Position numbers and translations under genes: made by a program. From assembly GCA_023213395.1 (NCBI GenBank), contig CM041465.1, positions 122,023,741 to 122,087,740 of the forward strand: a stretch of 64,000 bases of DNA. The letters run 5' to 3'. The DNA is from Cycas panzhihuaensis (taxonomy: Eukaryota > Cycadophyta). Below the pieces are notes generated by a model. The model had not been told where the DNA came from, made no database searches, and worked only from the letters and a program-made list of their open reading frames with translations. Each line of letters begins with the position of its first letter. Within the stretch, counting starts at the first letter, position 1. Shown here piece by piece: positions 10,279-21,761 of this stretch.

Positions 10279-12539
10279 GATAAAAAATTACCTTAAAAAT
10301 AAATTGCTTTGAAAAGATAAAGTGTTTTAATGAAATACTAAAAATGTACAAGGAAATAAAAGGCACTAAAAAAATACAAGATAAATTATCATCCTTTAAC
10401 TCCAAGACATACACAAGTGTCCCAATTGGGAGCCAACCTCCTCTAAAAAAAAAAATTGTATTAAGTTATGATTACAAAGTAAAGTTTTGCTAAGTCTTTT
10501 CAAGAGTCAACTTGCAAGAAACCTATAAACTAGCATCAACTTTGAGTAAAAATAATATATTAAATGACTTCAAAAAAATATTTAAAAGACCATTCACTCA
10601 AAAAATGACCAAAATACGAGTCTAATACTTTAAACAACGCTTGATTCTAACACTTTATATCCAAGTTATGCTTTAAATAGTGTACGGAGGTTAAATTAAA
10701 TAAAGACCCCTTTAACACATGAAGTACAAAGATTTTTTTATCAACTTTTAATCATTAAATGAACCATAAAATACAAACCCAACATAGGTATATGACCACT
10801 TATTTCATTCAAGTAGAAATACAGAATACTTTAGAGCTAACAGATCTAAAAATGGGCTCTATAAGTGATTGTTTTGCTTGCTAAAGAAAAAGTAGGTACT
10901 CAAGTTGAGACATGCTCCTTAAAAAATGAACTTAGCCCCTCTAAATTCTACCCTCTAGTCACTTGAATACTAAATATAACTTGCAGGTTATAATACGAAG
11001 GTGGCTAGGGGATAACAAAGCTTAATAAAATATGAAGAATAGATTTTGAATACTTCAAAGAAATGTGCATAATATAAAATAATTAGTCAATGTTTCAAAT
11101 AAATGTATCAACATCACTTGTGCAAATGTGATATTCATATGCATATCATCAATCTAAGTATGGTAGCTAACCTATCACACCAATAATGATTTTGTTAATG
11201 GCACATTAATTGATAAGCTATTAGAGTAATTGACATGCAATTAGGTGGGAAAGCCTCCTATATATCGAATATTTAAACATAGTGTGGTCATCAAAATATA
11301 AATTATGCATAGAAGTAGATATCAAGGTACTTGTAGGTGACAAAGGTATAATGAACATTAGATATTACAACTACATGGTGAATAAATATTTATATTTTAG
11401 ATAAACAAATAATGTATCTATGTATATGGATCAGATGCAGGTAGATGCATACATAAATGGTAAGACACAATGACATGAAAAAAAGGGTCTAGATTTCCTC
11501 TAAATAAGATTGATTAGTCAAATTCTAGTGTGTACTCCTGCATGAACTACAAACAAAGGTAAACTATGGTTGTAGCTAAGCCAAGTCATGACATGATGAG
11601 GCTAGAATGGGATGGTCTAGGAAAATTTAGTGAATTTGAATTTGTAGCTTTGAACATACCCAGATATATGTCCTCACTTAAGGCTAGTATAAATAAATAT
11701 AAAGATTAAGTCATTGACATAAACATATATATATATATGCAGGACTAATGTAAGCATAAAAATTACACTTGGGATGACCTACATATGATAAAGCTAGATT
11801 ACTTCAAATATTAGAATCTCATAACAATGAAATCAAATTAATAGAGATTCAATTAGAAAATAGATGATGGATCCTGTTATACAAAGGCATAAATAAGATT
11901 ATCCTACACATTGCCCAAATATGTTTGATAGAACTTGCAAAAATATACGAGTTACTTGAAGACTAAGCTACACAAATAATCGAATAATAGCCTGAGGATG
12001 TGTAGAACATGAATCGATGCTTTAATATGTGGATGACTTTAAGTAAGTAGGAACACATGATCTAATGGAAAACTTAGTAGGCACACATATGTGATCTAAT
12101 GGCAAGTAAACTAGTAATTTTAACAATGTGTGCTACTAAGATAAATATGTAGTGACTAGACATAGATTACTACAAATATATAATGGAATAGACATATAAC
12201 CAAATGCATTGTAATTCTTATAGGCATAAACCAACAAATATATAAATATGTAGAGATTCAACTTGTGATGATATCCACATGGTCATGTAGATATTTTAGA
12301 CTAATGCAATTTACTTTCTCATATTATATATAATGTGTGAGATGCCTAACAATATTAAAGACCTAGTAAAAAATAAGTGCCTTTTCTAGATGACACAATG
12401 ATGAGTAAATAACTTGTTTGAGACAAGTAGATTCTATAAATGAAGAACATATCAAACTTGGGCAGGCACTCTTGAAGTCAAATGACCAAGATAATACTTA
12501 AACAAATATTAAACCAAGGAGAAGAATAATTGAACCAAT
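10279..12539 (-). other. Long untranslated leader of copia element A (2.26 kb)
   Basis: This spans the PBS to the gag start with no recognisable coding domain. Sequence at 10,430-10,560 lines up with 41,420-41,560 in element CB, so the leader belongs to the family and is not a chance insertion. A short TA run lies at 11,727-11,740. Confidence 0.7.
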
Positions 12540-12551
12540 GCTTTGATACCA
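12540..12551 (-). other. Primer-binding site, element A
   Basis: The minus strand reads TGGTATCAAAGC, one base from the standard tRNA-Met site, two bases inside the LTR end at 12554. Confidence 0.88.
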
Positions 12552-12553
12552 AA

Positions 12554-12809
12554 TGATGGAATTAGAGGGGAAGAGCAAACACATGCAAAGCAATGGGTAA
12601 GAAGATAACAAATGAAATTTGTAAGGAGGGTGGATTTTATAAACACAAGGGTCTTTAGACCCCATGTAAATATATGTGAGACTGAGAGTATTTGGCACAC
12701 CTCTCAAGGTCTACTGCCACTTAGCATTGATAAATGCTTGATAATGTATTACCATAAGACATTTACCCAAGATATGGGTTATTGCCCTAATGTGGATATT
12801 ATTCCAGCA
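12554..12809 (-). repeat. 5' LTR of element A (256 bp)
   Basis: On the plus strand it runs from TGATGG to CCAGCA. It lines up with the CB LTRs at about 24,235-24,592 and 43,506-43,749. The base run gatgg just outside at 12810-12814 is the candidate target duplication. Confidence 0.82.
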
Positions 12810-13099
12810 GATGGTAGGATTTGAAAAGTGGCAAAATTAGACTATGGATCCTACATTAATGGTTAAAAGGTATATATTCAATTACCTTTTTCTTATTACC
12901 ATTTTCCATGCATGTTGCCCATTTATCCTTATGAATTTAAGTCTTGAGCTTATACTTTTCGATAATTCTAGGATGTAAGAAGTTGTGACTACTCCTTGAG
13001 TCAATGAGTATGATAAGATCTTACTCTATGATCTTACCAGTTGCTTACAGCATAATGAATTAGTTATTAGTTTGCCTCCCCTCAAATGTTGCACGAACA
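12810..13099 (-). pseudogene. Gypsy protease fragment, element K
   Basis: The minus-strand translation contains a retropepsin site (IDSRSSHNFLHPRIIEKYKL) where the usual Gly after Asp-Ser is Arg. It is downstream, in the minus direction, of a gag whose zinc knuckle is near 17,660, with element J inserted between. The rest of K's pol would lie left of element A, outside the window. Confidence 0.7.
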
Positions 13100-13458
13100 T
13101 ATTAGAATATAATGTTTAATTTTATTAGATATATGTTAAGGGCCCTATAGCCATTATTATAGATATGTTATGTTAGTAAATGTTGAGGGTCCAATAGTCA
13201 TTATTTGGGTTAAGTTATAACTTAATGTTATAATTTCTATGTGTGTGGGGTCATTTATGCACACATAATTATAACATACTTGTGAGGTCATCATACAAGG
13301 TGCCATATGTCACCTTATATAATCAACCCTCTTGTACTTATCTTTGTAATGAACTTATTCAAATACTATATGTACATACTTATACATCAATGGAAATAAA
13401 GAAAATATATCATTATTCATTGTGAGTCTCATGTATTAAGTGTGTGTAGAATTTTGCA
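13100..13458 (+). repeat. 5' LTR of element J
   Basis: It starts TATTAG (TG eroded to TA) and ends TTTTGCA. It contains a TATA-like tatataa at about 13,316 upstream of the likely transcription start. It matches 17216-17561 throughout. Confidence 0.9.
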
Positions 13459-13460
13459 TT

Positions 13461-13472
13461 TGGTATCAAAGC
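13461..13472 (+). other. Primer-binding site, element J
   Basis: TGGTATCAAAGC lies two bases after the 5' LTR and fixes the element's orientation as plus. Confidence 0.88.
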
Positions 13473-13826
13473 ATGGTTTTGAGAGGCAATCATCTTCTCT
13501 CTCAGGATAGTACCTCTTAAACCTGGTTACTTGGTTATATATGTTTATTCATGAGCATGAAAATACTCCCTATATTTTTAAGATCTCGAATCAAACTATG
13601 TGAGAGGTATGAACATGTAGGTTGGTCTTTACATAAATTATGTAGTAGTAGCCATTGGAAGAATTCCAAGAGGCATCTTAGTTGGCCTATGATTAAGGAA
13701 GAAAAGGTGTGTATAGAGTCATCTACTCCACTATCAACAACAAGACCAATGAGTGGGTTGCCATTAAGAAAAAATTGATGTATTTAAATATTTAAGTATT
13801 GTCATATATTTTCTCTTTTAATTGAC

Positions 13827-14178
13827 TTGAGGGTTAGAGTACTTGCATGCTAGAAATATGTTGCATCGAGACTTGCAACTTATGAATATGTTGATTAATG
13901 AGAATGAAGATCTTAAAATATATGACTTTAGACTTGCTCAAAATAAAACTAAACTGCCCATGACTTCTAAAGTGGTGAACTTGGATTATAGAGCACTAGA
14001 ATTACTTCTTCAAGTAGCCACACATTTGAAAGATGGATGGCATGATATTCTAAGCATTTTTCATTCTCTTTCATGTACCATTACTCATTCTTGGCCTATT
14101 AGAAGACAACTACAGGTGATCAGTACCATCTTTATTAGGGTTTACCATATTCTTTGTGATTTACTTCAGGACATGTGA
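13827..14178 (+). pseudogene. Captured CMGC-type protein kinase fragment (CDK/MAPK-like) in J
   Basis: An open frame from 13,843 covers kinase subdomains VIb to about IX. The catalytic loop is HRDLQ at 13,864 (invariant Lys now Gln), followed by NMLINENEDLKI. The Mg-binding DFG has become DFR (13,924-13,932). VVNLDYRALELLL matches the VVTxWYRAPELLL segment of CDKs and MAP kinases, with Pro now Leu. A faint D-x-x-S-I remnant follows. The ATP-binding lobe and C-terminal part are absent. The changes abolish catalysis. CDK and MAPK origin cannot be separated by eye. A pyrimidine-rich stretch ending in AG just before the homology could be an intron end, which would mean genomic capture, but this is unproven. 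Confidence 0.78.
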
Positions 14179-14765
14179 ATGGGATAAGTCTATTTTTATT
14201 AAAATATATTTAATTCTAGTAATAGCGATACCTCCAACTACATGGAATGCAACTAGATGAAATTCAGTAAAATCATCACTTTCTATTTCTCCATTATAGT
14301 TGTGAGATGGAGATCTTATAGGAAAGGAAGACAAAGGTAAAAATATTGAAAGATTTGTGGTTCAGTTATCAACCCTAGTCGATGTATATGTGAATGATGC
14401 ATTTGGTTTGTGATAACCTCATGGTTTAACTTATCATATTGTCAATTACATACTCTCAAATGTAGGGTTGTGCATGTAGAATGAGCTTTACCCACTTGGG
14501 ATTTCAACTCTAGGCAAAGCCCTATCATTAGGATCTTTTGGAGTAACAGGAATTGCTCCTACAAGTAAGCCATCATAATATGTCTATTTCATGGTTTTTT
14601 GATACTATAGAAGACAAAAAAAGTGGTGGAGGTAGAGTACAATAACAAAGAGATGGAGAGGAGTATCTGGAACATTGCACCCCCCATACATATTTTCTAG
14701 AGTGCCTCTTTTCATATCTAAACTCACTTGTTTGTTAGGTGTTCTATAGAACAATATCATTAACA
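14179..14765 (+). other. Interior of J between captured fragments, unassigned
   Basis: No domain is recognised in either strand. Short frames only. It may hold further eroded parts of the captured genes. Confidence 0.4.
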
Positions 14766-14955
14766 TGTATACGAAGTATGGTAGTTTGGATTATGTTCAG
14801 TAATTACAAAATGTGGTAGTTTGGATTATGTTCACCAATTGTTTAATGAAATTCCCAAATAAGATGAAGTTTCATGGAATGCATTAATCATAGGATATGT
14901 GTAGAATTGGTATGGTAAGGAAACCCTAAGACTTTTTGATCAAATGCAATGGTCA
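14766..14955 (+). pseudogene. Captured pentatricopeptide-repeat (PPR) fragment 1 in J
   Basis: The frame from about 14,808 reads like a PLS-class PPR unit: K-C-G-S-L-D-Y-V-H-Q-L-F-N-E-I-P-K, a stop, then D-E-V-S-W-N-A-L-I-I-G-Y-V, a stop, then K-E-T-L-R-L-F-D-Q-M. The motif order (GSLDxAxxLFxxIPxRDxVSWNALIxGY) is characteristic of plant organelle RNA-binding PPR proteins. Two nonsense codons are present. Just upstream a 35-bp local duplication repeats ggtagtttggattatgttca (14,780 and 14,815). Confidence 0.82.
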
Positions 14956-15269
14956 TAGCTAATGCCATATTAGACCTTGTGAGTAATGAAAAAACTTCAC
15001 ATGAAAATAATTTGAATGAAATATTGAGTGGAACTATTCTTGAAAGCTAGGGTGTATTTTTCGCAAGCAAGAAAGCTTTTATTCAATGTAAAGATGTACT
15101 AGATATTGCATATGAAATGCTTGAAAAACTCTATTACATGTTAAATGGGAGACTATCAAGGTAGCATATGTTAAGGTATCTATTCATATACATGTAGTTC
15201 CTTGGTTTTGCAGTAGTAAGTCTAGCAGGCTTATGCTCATAATGAGTGTTGTCATAGTTCCTTAAATAT

Positions 15270-15560
15270 CTTCTATCAAATAATATTGACAAATATCAAA
15301 CTTAACTGAGTCACTATGGTGAATGTTCTACCCAAGTGTGCCCATATAGTACATCTTTAATTGAGTAAGGAAATCTATGACTATGTACTCAAAAATGGAT
15401 TTGAGTCAGATGCGCATGTAAAAATAACCTTGTAGTTATTTATGCTAAATGCCCTTGTAGCTATGTATGCTAAATGTCAAGGATGTAAGCCATGTATTTG
15501 ATAAAATATCTTAAAGAGATGTGACCTCTTGAACTGCACTAATTATAGCAGAGTTGTCAA
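15270..15560 (+). pseudogene. Captured PPR fragment 2 in J
   Basis: The translation shows VTMVNVLPKCAHIVHL, a stop, LSKEIYDYVLKNGFESDAH, then a VAMYAKC segment. This matches the VLPACAHLxALxxGKEIHxYVxxxGFESD and ALVxMYAKCG blocks of plant PLS-class PPR proteins. A tandem copy of about 23 bp (cttgtag-tatgctaaatg) lies at about 15,430-15,475. It is probably from the same parent gene as fragment 1, with eroded sequence between. Confidence 0.8.
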
Positions 15561-17215
15561 CTTTGTGTGATCCTTTCTATTAGAGAGGGGGAAGGTCAAG
15601 TCTAAAGTAAGCATAAAAGAATTAACTATTTTGGGAGTTGTCATAAAGTGCATTGAAGAGCACTAATTTGACGTATTATTTTTCCCAAGATCCTCCAAAA
15701 ATAAGTTACTCAGTTGGAGAAAGTTGTGGGGAGAGAGAAATAGATCTGCCCATTACATTACAAGCAAAAGCTTGCCATCTTCATCATAAGGTTATACATA
15801 TCCATCAACTTGTACTTATTTGATTAGTTGGTTTATAGTACATATATTATAGGTCATTAGATAGACCCAACTTATTTAAGTTATAAGCGAAATGTTGGTT
15901 AGGAAGTAGCCTTCCTTTCTTCTTTGTAATGGCTAGTTATTTGTAGGCCTAACCAACCAAACATAACATTTAGCTATATGATTAGTTGTGATATATTTTT
16001 AGGTTAATTTAAGATTGAAGATATTACAATAGATAAAGATTGAAGATATTGTAGTAAAAGTGCAGATGATGAAAGTAAGTTAATTTGTTGAACTTGAGAG
16101 ATAGCCTCAGTTGGGAGATAGCACAAATTATATTACCAATATCATTGAATCTTACATTAATGAGGAAGATAGAGATTATGTTAAAGAAGGGAAAATACTT
16201 TGAATTTGATGTAAGAATTTCTACAGCTATGTTGTTAAAAACTATAGATGATAGCTTAGAACTGAATTTGAAAATTTAATAAAGTAAGTAAGGCATATAA
16301 CTAAAGCTCAATAAAATAATTCTTGAGCTTTTGATCCTATTAAATGGATACCTCTTAATGCACCTATAGTTCACTTTCCTTAGGCACACAACATCAAATG
16401 TGAATTCAAGTAAAGGAACTTGCATGTTCTTTGGAAGGTAGCACAAATTACACCCAGTCCTCTCGCTTCTTTGGTATAACATTTTAGATTTATATATTAA
16501 CTACATCAGGACCTTATATTCCCTCCATTATCTATATAACAAACTACAAATTCTTATTGTTATTATAGTAACAATGTTTGTTTGATTTACAATTTTATAG
16601 ACATATTTCCTATATTGTATTTCATTTCAATATACGCCAAATGTTATTGTAATATTTTTTAGGTTTGGAGGTATAACAAATTTTCTCTCCTTATTACCCT
16701 TTATCATGATGTATTAATTTGGAGGTATAATAAATTTGTTCTCATTAGTGGTGTTTATTTAGAGGCATAATTAATTTATCCTCCACATCACCATTAATGG
16801 CATTTTTAGATCTTGTGGAAGATGGAATAAATGCACTTCCTTTATATGTTGATTTAACAGTTGGTGTCCTATCTAAAGAGTGCAACATTTCTTATTTATT
16901 TCATGGCATGTAGTAGTGTAGATGATATTTACAACATGTATGACAAAATGTCTAATTTTATAGTGTCTGATTGGTGAGGTCGTTCAACCTAGTCCCAGGA
17001 TACATGTCAGATTTATATCTACATTATACTGATGAACCATGTATGCAAAGATGTTACCTAGACATCTAGTAAATACAATGACTTATCCCATGTGATATGG
17101 TGGATGGTGATATCTTTATATGGATGTTAGCAACTTTTCTCAATGAAATAGATTAATGGTCAACAAAAAGTATTGATACAACTTTTTACTATAAAAATTA
17201 AACATTATAGAAGGG
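15561..17215 (+). other. 3' interior of J, no recognised coding domain
   Basis: Only short frames occur, such as 16,085-16,279 (64 aa), which I do not recognise. The stretch ends in the purine tract before the 3' LTR. Confidence 0.4.
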
Positions 17216-17561
17216 TATTAGAACATAATATTTAATTTTATTAGATATATGATGAGGGTCTTATAGTCATTATTAGATATATGTTATATTAGTAAATGTT
17301 GAGTGTCCAATAGTCATTGTTTGGGTTAAGTTATAACTTCTATATGTGTGGGGTCATTTATACGCACACAATTATAACATACTTGTGAGGTCATCATGTA
17401 AGGTGCCATGTGCCACCTTGCATAATCAACCTTCTCATACTTATCTTTGTAATGAACTTATTCAAATACTATATGTATACAGTCATACATAAATGGAACT
17501 ATATAAAATATATCATTGTTCATCGTGAGTCTCATATATTGAGTGTGTGCATAATTTTATA
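17216..17561 (+). repeat. 3' LTR of element J
   Basis: It starts TATTAG and ends TTTTATA (CA eroded to TA). It is collinear with the 5' LTR but lacks a few bases around the duplicated ataactt stretch. Confidence 0.9.
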
Positions 17562-17737
17562 GAACATGCATGTATCCTACTTCTTAGATTTCATTTAATA
17601 TGGTGGGTTGTAGCTTTATGTTGTGAGCTCCTCCTCCTTCCTCTCAAATTTTATTAATAATCAAGAGCGTAGTTTCCTGACTTATTGCATTAGTAGCACC
17701 TATCTTCCCACATATTACTAGGAGTATTCATACATGG
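17562..17737 (-). pseudogene. Gag zinc-knuckle segment of gypsy element K
   Basis: On the minus strand a CX2CX4HX4C-type knuckle is seen near 17,650-17,690, with His replaced by Asn and the last Cys by Tyr. When element L (17,738-20,501) is skipped, the frame runs on without a break into the gag sequence right of 20,501. This shows that L interrupted K here. Confidence 0.72.
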
Positions 17738-17943
17738 TGTTTTGTAATCCTTACAACTAAATTATTAATACCAATAATTTGATAATTAATAATTATAACT
17801 TCTTAGAAGGCATGCCTCATTTATATAAACATACTCCCTTAAAACCATGTAGAATCATTGTATTTATTTAATATGATAGATTTATTTATTTTTTAAATAC
17901 CAAAGTTATATTCACTTTGGTAGTGAACATCAAATCCACTACA
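17738..17943 (+). repeat. 5' LTR of element L
   Basis: It begins TGTTTTG and ends CCACTACA. It shares the order acaactaaattatta, ccttaaaaccatgtagaatca and tactttggtagtg-like blocks with 20297-20501. Confidence 0.82.
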
Positions 17944-19325
17944 AGTGGCATCATATTGCTTCCTAGGAAATTCATGATCTATCTTTATATAGTCATCCTT
18001 AGCATTTTCATTGAATCCATCCTCTAATCCCCTGCACTCATTGATTTTAGGTTGTATTATAATCATTCTTCCTCTATTTCTTCCCTGCTTTGTTAAAGTT
18101 TACTTATGTTAACTATCATTTCACATTAATAATTTTCATATCATCCCATTTTTGTTATCATCTATGTGGTCATTTATAGACCTATGTTCTAGCATCTTAA
18201 TACTCACTTTCATAGCTATTACATTGTATTTCATTACCATCTTTGAGAGGATTTACAAACCTATGTATGGCAACTTAATATCTCCCTTCAGTCAACCATT
18301 ATTAGTATTTGATAATTACCAACACAACTATAAATATTTTTGCATTAAGTAGTTGAGTTTCCTATTCAAATACTAGATGTCCAGAAGAATATATTGACCT
18401 ACAAGTATATCATTGGTCTGAGGAGGGACACATAATAAATAAATATTATTTATTTCCTTATACATGGCAAAAAATAGATAGGGTTAATGTGTATGTATGT
18501 GTGTGTATATAGATTTATTAAACATTATGATATATAGATCAAAATTTTAAAAAGATAATATCACCCAAGCAAGTGTCCTTATATATATCTATTAGTGAAG
18601 TAGTAATGAGAGGTGAGCATATGACATGAGTATAGAATACCTTAGTGTATATTATATTTAGTGTTAATATATTCCTACATATATTAATTGCACATCATGT
18701 ATATTATCAGAAGTCTGCAAAATAAATTATAATAAACCTTCATGCATGCATGTCAGCTACACCTAGCATTATATTTTTGTATTTGATCTGCATCCATCCA
18801 CTTACCTTAGGATTGTTTTATATACCATCATCTACCTTATCTTGAATAACCCTATAATATAAGGCTTATACCTTAAAATAACATATAAGATCTGCTTCTT
18901 CCATGGTAGGGCATAATATGCTATGGTCCAAAATAAAAAATGAGCTTTATGCCTAGTTGTGGTCTAGATCTAATATAATAAATCTTTACTTTATTAGTGC
19001 AAGGGCATAATAAACAAACACATAATTGTTAACATATAATATCAACAAGCTTTGTGTTAGGCCATGGTTGGAAATAAAATATATTGGGAAATAATATATA
19101 TCTCAACATAAAAGCATTTGGCATTGGGAGTGATTGTTTGTTCAGCCTACCTTTGGTAAGCCATGGATGTAAACCATTCACATATACCTACATGGAAATA
19201 TAAATCAACCTACAAAATATATCAATCATAATAACACATAATCATATGCCATGTATTTTCATATATTATTTATGAATCATTACTTATTGTGAATGAGTTT
19301 CTTACCTCTACATTATAAATTATAG
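17944..19325. other. Interior of L, no recognised coding domain
   Basis: AT-rich sequence without a domain I can name. The 66-aa frame at 18,152-18,352 has no recognisable motif. Confidence 0.4.
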
Positions 19326-20290
19326 ATGAGTTCTAGTGATATCTATGGAAAAAATAAATTAAAAATATCCTTACAAGTGACCACCTCTTTTTCGAGAGTA
19401 ATGGATCTATTAGTCTTAATGATTAGTTTGGTAAATTTGGAGATTTTTTTAAAGAAAATGATTACTCATTTAAAAATGAAGGGTTATGGATCTGAATTGC
19501 ATCTAGCTTTTTAGAAGATCACCTTTGTACATGGGCTGGAACATGGCACTCCCCATAATACAAACTAGATTGGGGAACCTTTATTTTAGAGCTTCAAGAA
19601 CAATTGTATTAAGCTACTTATGAGGCAACTCTATCTAAAACAAAAATTGGATCTCATAAAACACTAATTATAGAGGCTAATTTCTAATTTTCACAAACCT
19701 TTGATGAGCATATTGAGGACTTTATTTCATTAATATCTCCACTTAATAATAGTATAACCCTCTGAGAACTAGATATCTAAAAGGAATGCAATATGCTACC
19801 TATGGTACAAGAAGAATATTTGAATAATAAGATGGACTCTCTTCCTACTCAAGGTAAATTTTTGAATGATAATATGGATCTTCCCACTTATAAAATACAC
19901 AATGTTGGCATGCTTGAGTAGAACTAGGATCATCCCATATAATATGAAAATGATAATATGATTTACCATAAGAAGAATTCACTATTATATACTTTATGGG
20001 AGCATTTGGATCCCTACTTTTATGATTCTATAATTCATTATACTATGGGACCACACCCCTTTGATGTAAATAATTGACCAATGGGGTTGCATCCTCTCAA
20101 TTCATTAAATTAGTTAGTAGAAGTTATATTTTACCTGCATCACTTCTTATTAGTAAATTATATAATAATAATTTCTACATGTCAACATAAGGATAATAGG
20201 ACCATTTAAAACATATTAGAAATAGTAAGAGGTGGTGATATGATTTTTTAAGTCTATCCATGCTTCACGGATAAAGCATTTCAAAGAAGA
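19326..20290 (+). pseudogene. Possible eroded gag-like region of element L
   Basis: After a 62-aa open frame, shifted frames read like a weak gag core (a W-A-G-T-W-H segment, then L-D-W-G-T-F-I-L-E-L-Q-E-Q-L, then H-I-E-D-F). The match is suggestive only; it could be another low-complexity region. Confidence 0.35.
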
Positions 20291-20296
20291 GGAACT

Positions 20297-20501
20297 TGTT
20301 GCAAGCCTTATAACTAAATTATTAATATTAATAAATTAATAATTAATAGTCATGACTTGTCAAAATGGATGTTTCATTTACATAAAGATACACCCTTAAA
20401 ACCATGTAGAATCATCACATTTATTCAATACAATAAGTTTATTTTTTAAAAAAATTACCAAACTTATGTTTACTTTGGTAGTGGATATTAGATCCACTAC
20501 A
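20297..20501 (+). repeat. 3' LTR of element L
   Basis: It begins TGTTGCAAGCC directly after a purine tract and ends CCACTACA. Confidence 0.82.
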
Positions 20502-21740
20502 TGGTATATTAGGGCTTGGATCACCTAGTGTATGGTTGAAATTTCTCCCTTTATGATTAAACCTTTATGGTCTCCTTAATGGTCCTTACCTCATTTTCCA
20601 TCTTCCTTTCCAACCAACTTGCTTATCTTATGGTTTTGCCTATTGGTCTTCACAACACTTAGCCTTACAAATGGCCTCTTTTAAGGTTTTAGGCTCATAA
20701 ATCCTTATTCTTTTTTAAATGTTCTTATTTAATCTATTAATGAACCTATGGGTCTTTATATTTTCTTCTTGAATATAAGGATCATATTGGAGAAACTATA
20801 TGAATGCCATCTTATATTCATTTAATATCATGCTTCTTTGCATCAACTCATGGAAGGTTATTGCCTTCTTTTCATAATATCACTCTGAAATATACTTTTG
20901 CTTGAAGCACTTGATGAACTTGCTTTACTTTATGTATATTTCTTGAATTTCTTTGACCTTATTGTGATGTTTTCACCATAAGGATACTTTACTTATTAAA
21001 TTATAAGAAATAATCCTCACCTTCTCATTAGAGCTAAAATTATCCAATCCAAAGTACTGCTCAATGTTGAGAAACTATGCTTCTACTTCACATTCACTCT
21101 TGATTTCTCTATTGAAAATAGTTGGCCTTATCTTTCTCATTTTAAACTATAGTATACTCTTTTTACCTCTATGACCACCTCATTTGGGAGTTTTATTAGA
21201 GGATTCAATGCTTATAGAGTGATGCTCTTTACTATAATCCCAAGCCCTTCTCTTGGTTTGCCTACTCTAATACTTATGAATTAATAGGTCTTAGGGCTTG
21301 CTTCTTCTTCTATTACTCCTAGTATTTTGAACTCTTATAGTATTCTCTTACTCCATTATCTGTTGATTGTCATGGGACATTACCTGATGGCTCTTTAAAA
21401 TCCTTTCATTATCTTCTTTATGGCTCTTGAATTATTCTGGCAAGTTGTGAATGATCTCCACTAAGGCAATTGAAATGTAATTTTGTGAGTGTTATCTATG
21501 CCTTAGAAACTCTTTAGTATTCAAATTTTCAAAGTTAAGGTGCCTTTTGCCTTGAGTGTCATCCCTATATAATAATTTTCCCACCCTCATGAAGTCTCTT
21601 ATTAGTCTGAATACAATTTTTCTAAGGTTGGTTTATATTTTGCCAATGTGCTTGAGCTCAACCTAATATCCTAATGAGCTCTTTGTTAATCATATATGCT
21701 CCAACTTTGAGGCTCTAATAAGCCCTTTATAAATGTCCAT
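20502..21740 (-). pseudogene. Gypsy gag, element K
   Basis: The minus-strand translation from about 21,150 to 20,530 matches the gag core of gypsy elements with long CX2CX4HX4C tails: LWWKHHNKVKE-like, then FIKCFKQKYISE, YYEKKAITFHELMQ, a Y-I-Q-E-E-N segment, HRFINRLN and PKTLKEAI-K-A. Several stops are present. Gag packages the genomic RNA. The order of PBS, gag, knuckle and protease on the minus strand fits K. Confidence 0.78.
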
Positions 21741-21758
21741 CTTAGATCTCTAACACCA
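21741..21758 (-). other. Primer-binding site, element K
   Basis: The minus strand reads TGGTGTTAGAGATC, a degenerate tRNA-Met PBS, three bases from the LTR end at 21,762. Confidence 0.6.
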
Positions 21759-21761
21759 CCT

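Larger units (their letters stand above)
6450..12809 (-). mobile_element. Ty1/copia retrotransposon 'A', truncated at left by element M
   Basis: On the minus strand it runs from the 5' LTR (12554-12809) through PBS, a 2.26-kb leader, gag, zinc knuckle, protease, integrase and RT into RNase H, where element M interrupts it at 6450. The missing 3' end should lie left of the window. Many stops and indels are present. A second copy of the same family is split at 24,235-25,658 and 38,177-43,749, and parallel segments can be lined up over most of the length. Confidence 0.9.
13100..17561 (+). mobile_element. Non-autonomous LTR retrotransposon 'J' carrying captured gene fragments
   Basis: LTRs are at 13100-13458 and 17216-17561, with the exact 5-bp target duplication gaaca at 13095-13099 and 17562-17566. 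A tRNA-Met PBS follows the 5' LTR and a purine tract (tagaaggg) precedes the 3' LTR. I find no gag, protease, integrase or RT in the 3.7-kb interior. It holds a CMGC-type kinase fragment and pentatricopeptide-repeat fragments instead. By-eye LTR divergence is about 11%. J would need proteins from another element to move. Confidence 0.88.
17738..20501 (+). mobile_element. Small LTR retrotransposon 'L' (2.76 kb)
   Basis: Direct repeats of 205-206 bp lie at 17738-17943 and 20297-20501. A 7-bp match TACATGG flanks them (17731-17737 and 20498-20504), overlapping the end of the right LTR. A weak PBS (TGGCATCATATTGC) follows the left LTR and a purine tract (aaagaagaggaac) precedes the right one. The 2.35-kb interior is too short for gag-pol, so the element is non-autonomous or internally deleted. 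Confidence 0.78.

Noticed and set aside
12498-12824. Three short frames in both directions around the A LTR
   Set aside because: They lie in an LTR and the primer site and are explained by the retroelement.
20502-20520. tggtatattagggcttgg after the right LTR of L looks like a tRNA-Met primer site for a second plus-strand element
   Set aside because: The frame of gypsy gag K runs through this point on the minus strand once L is removed, and no third LTR copy is visible.
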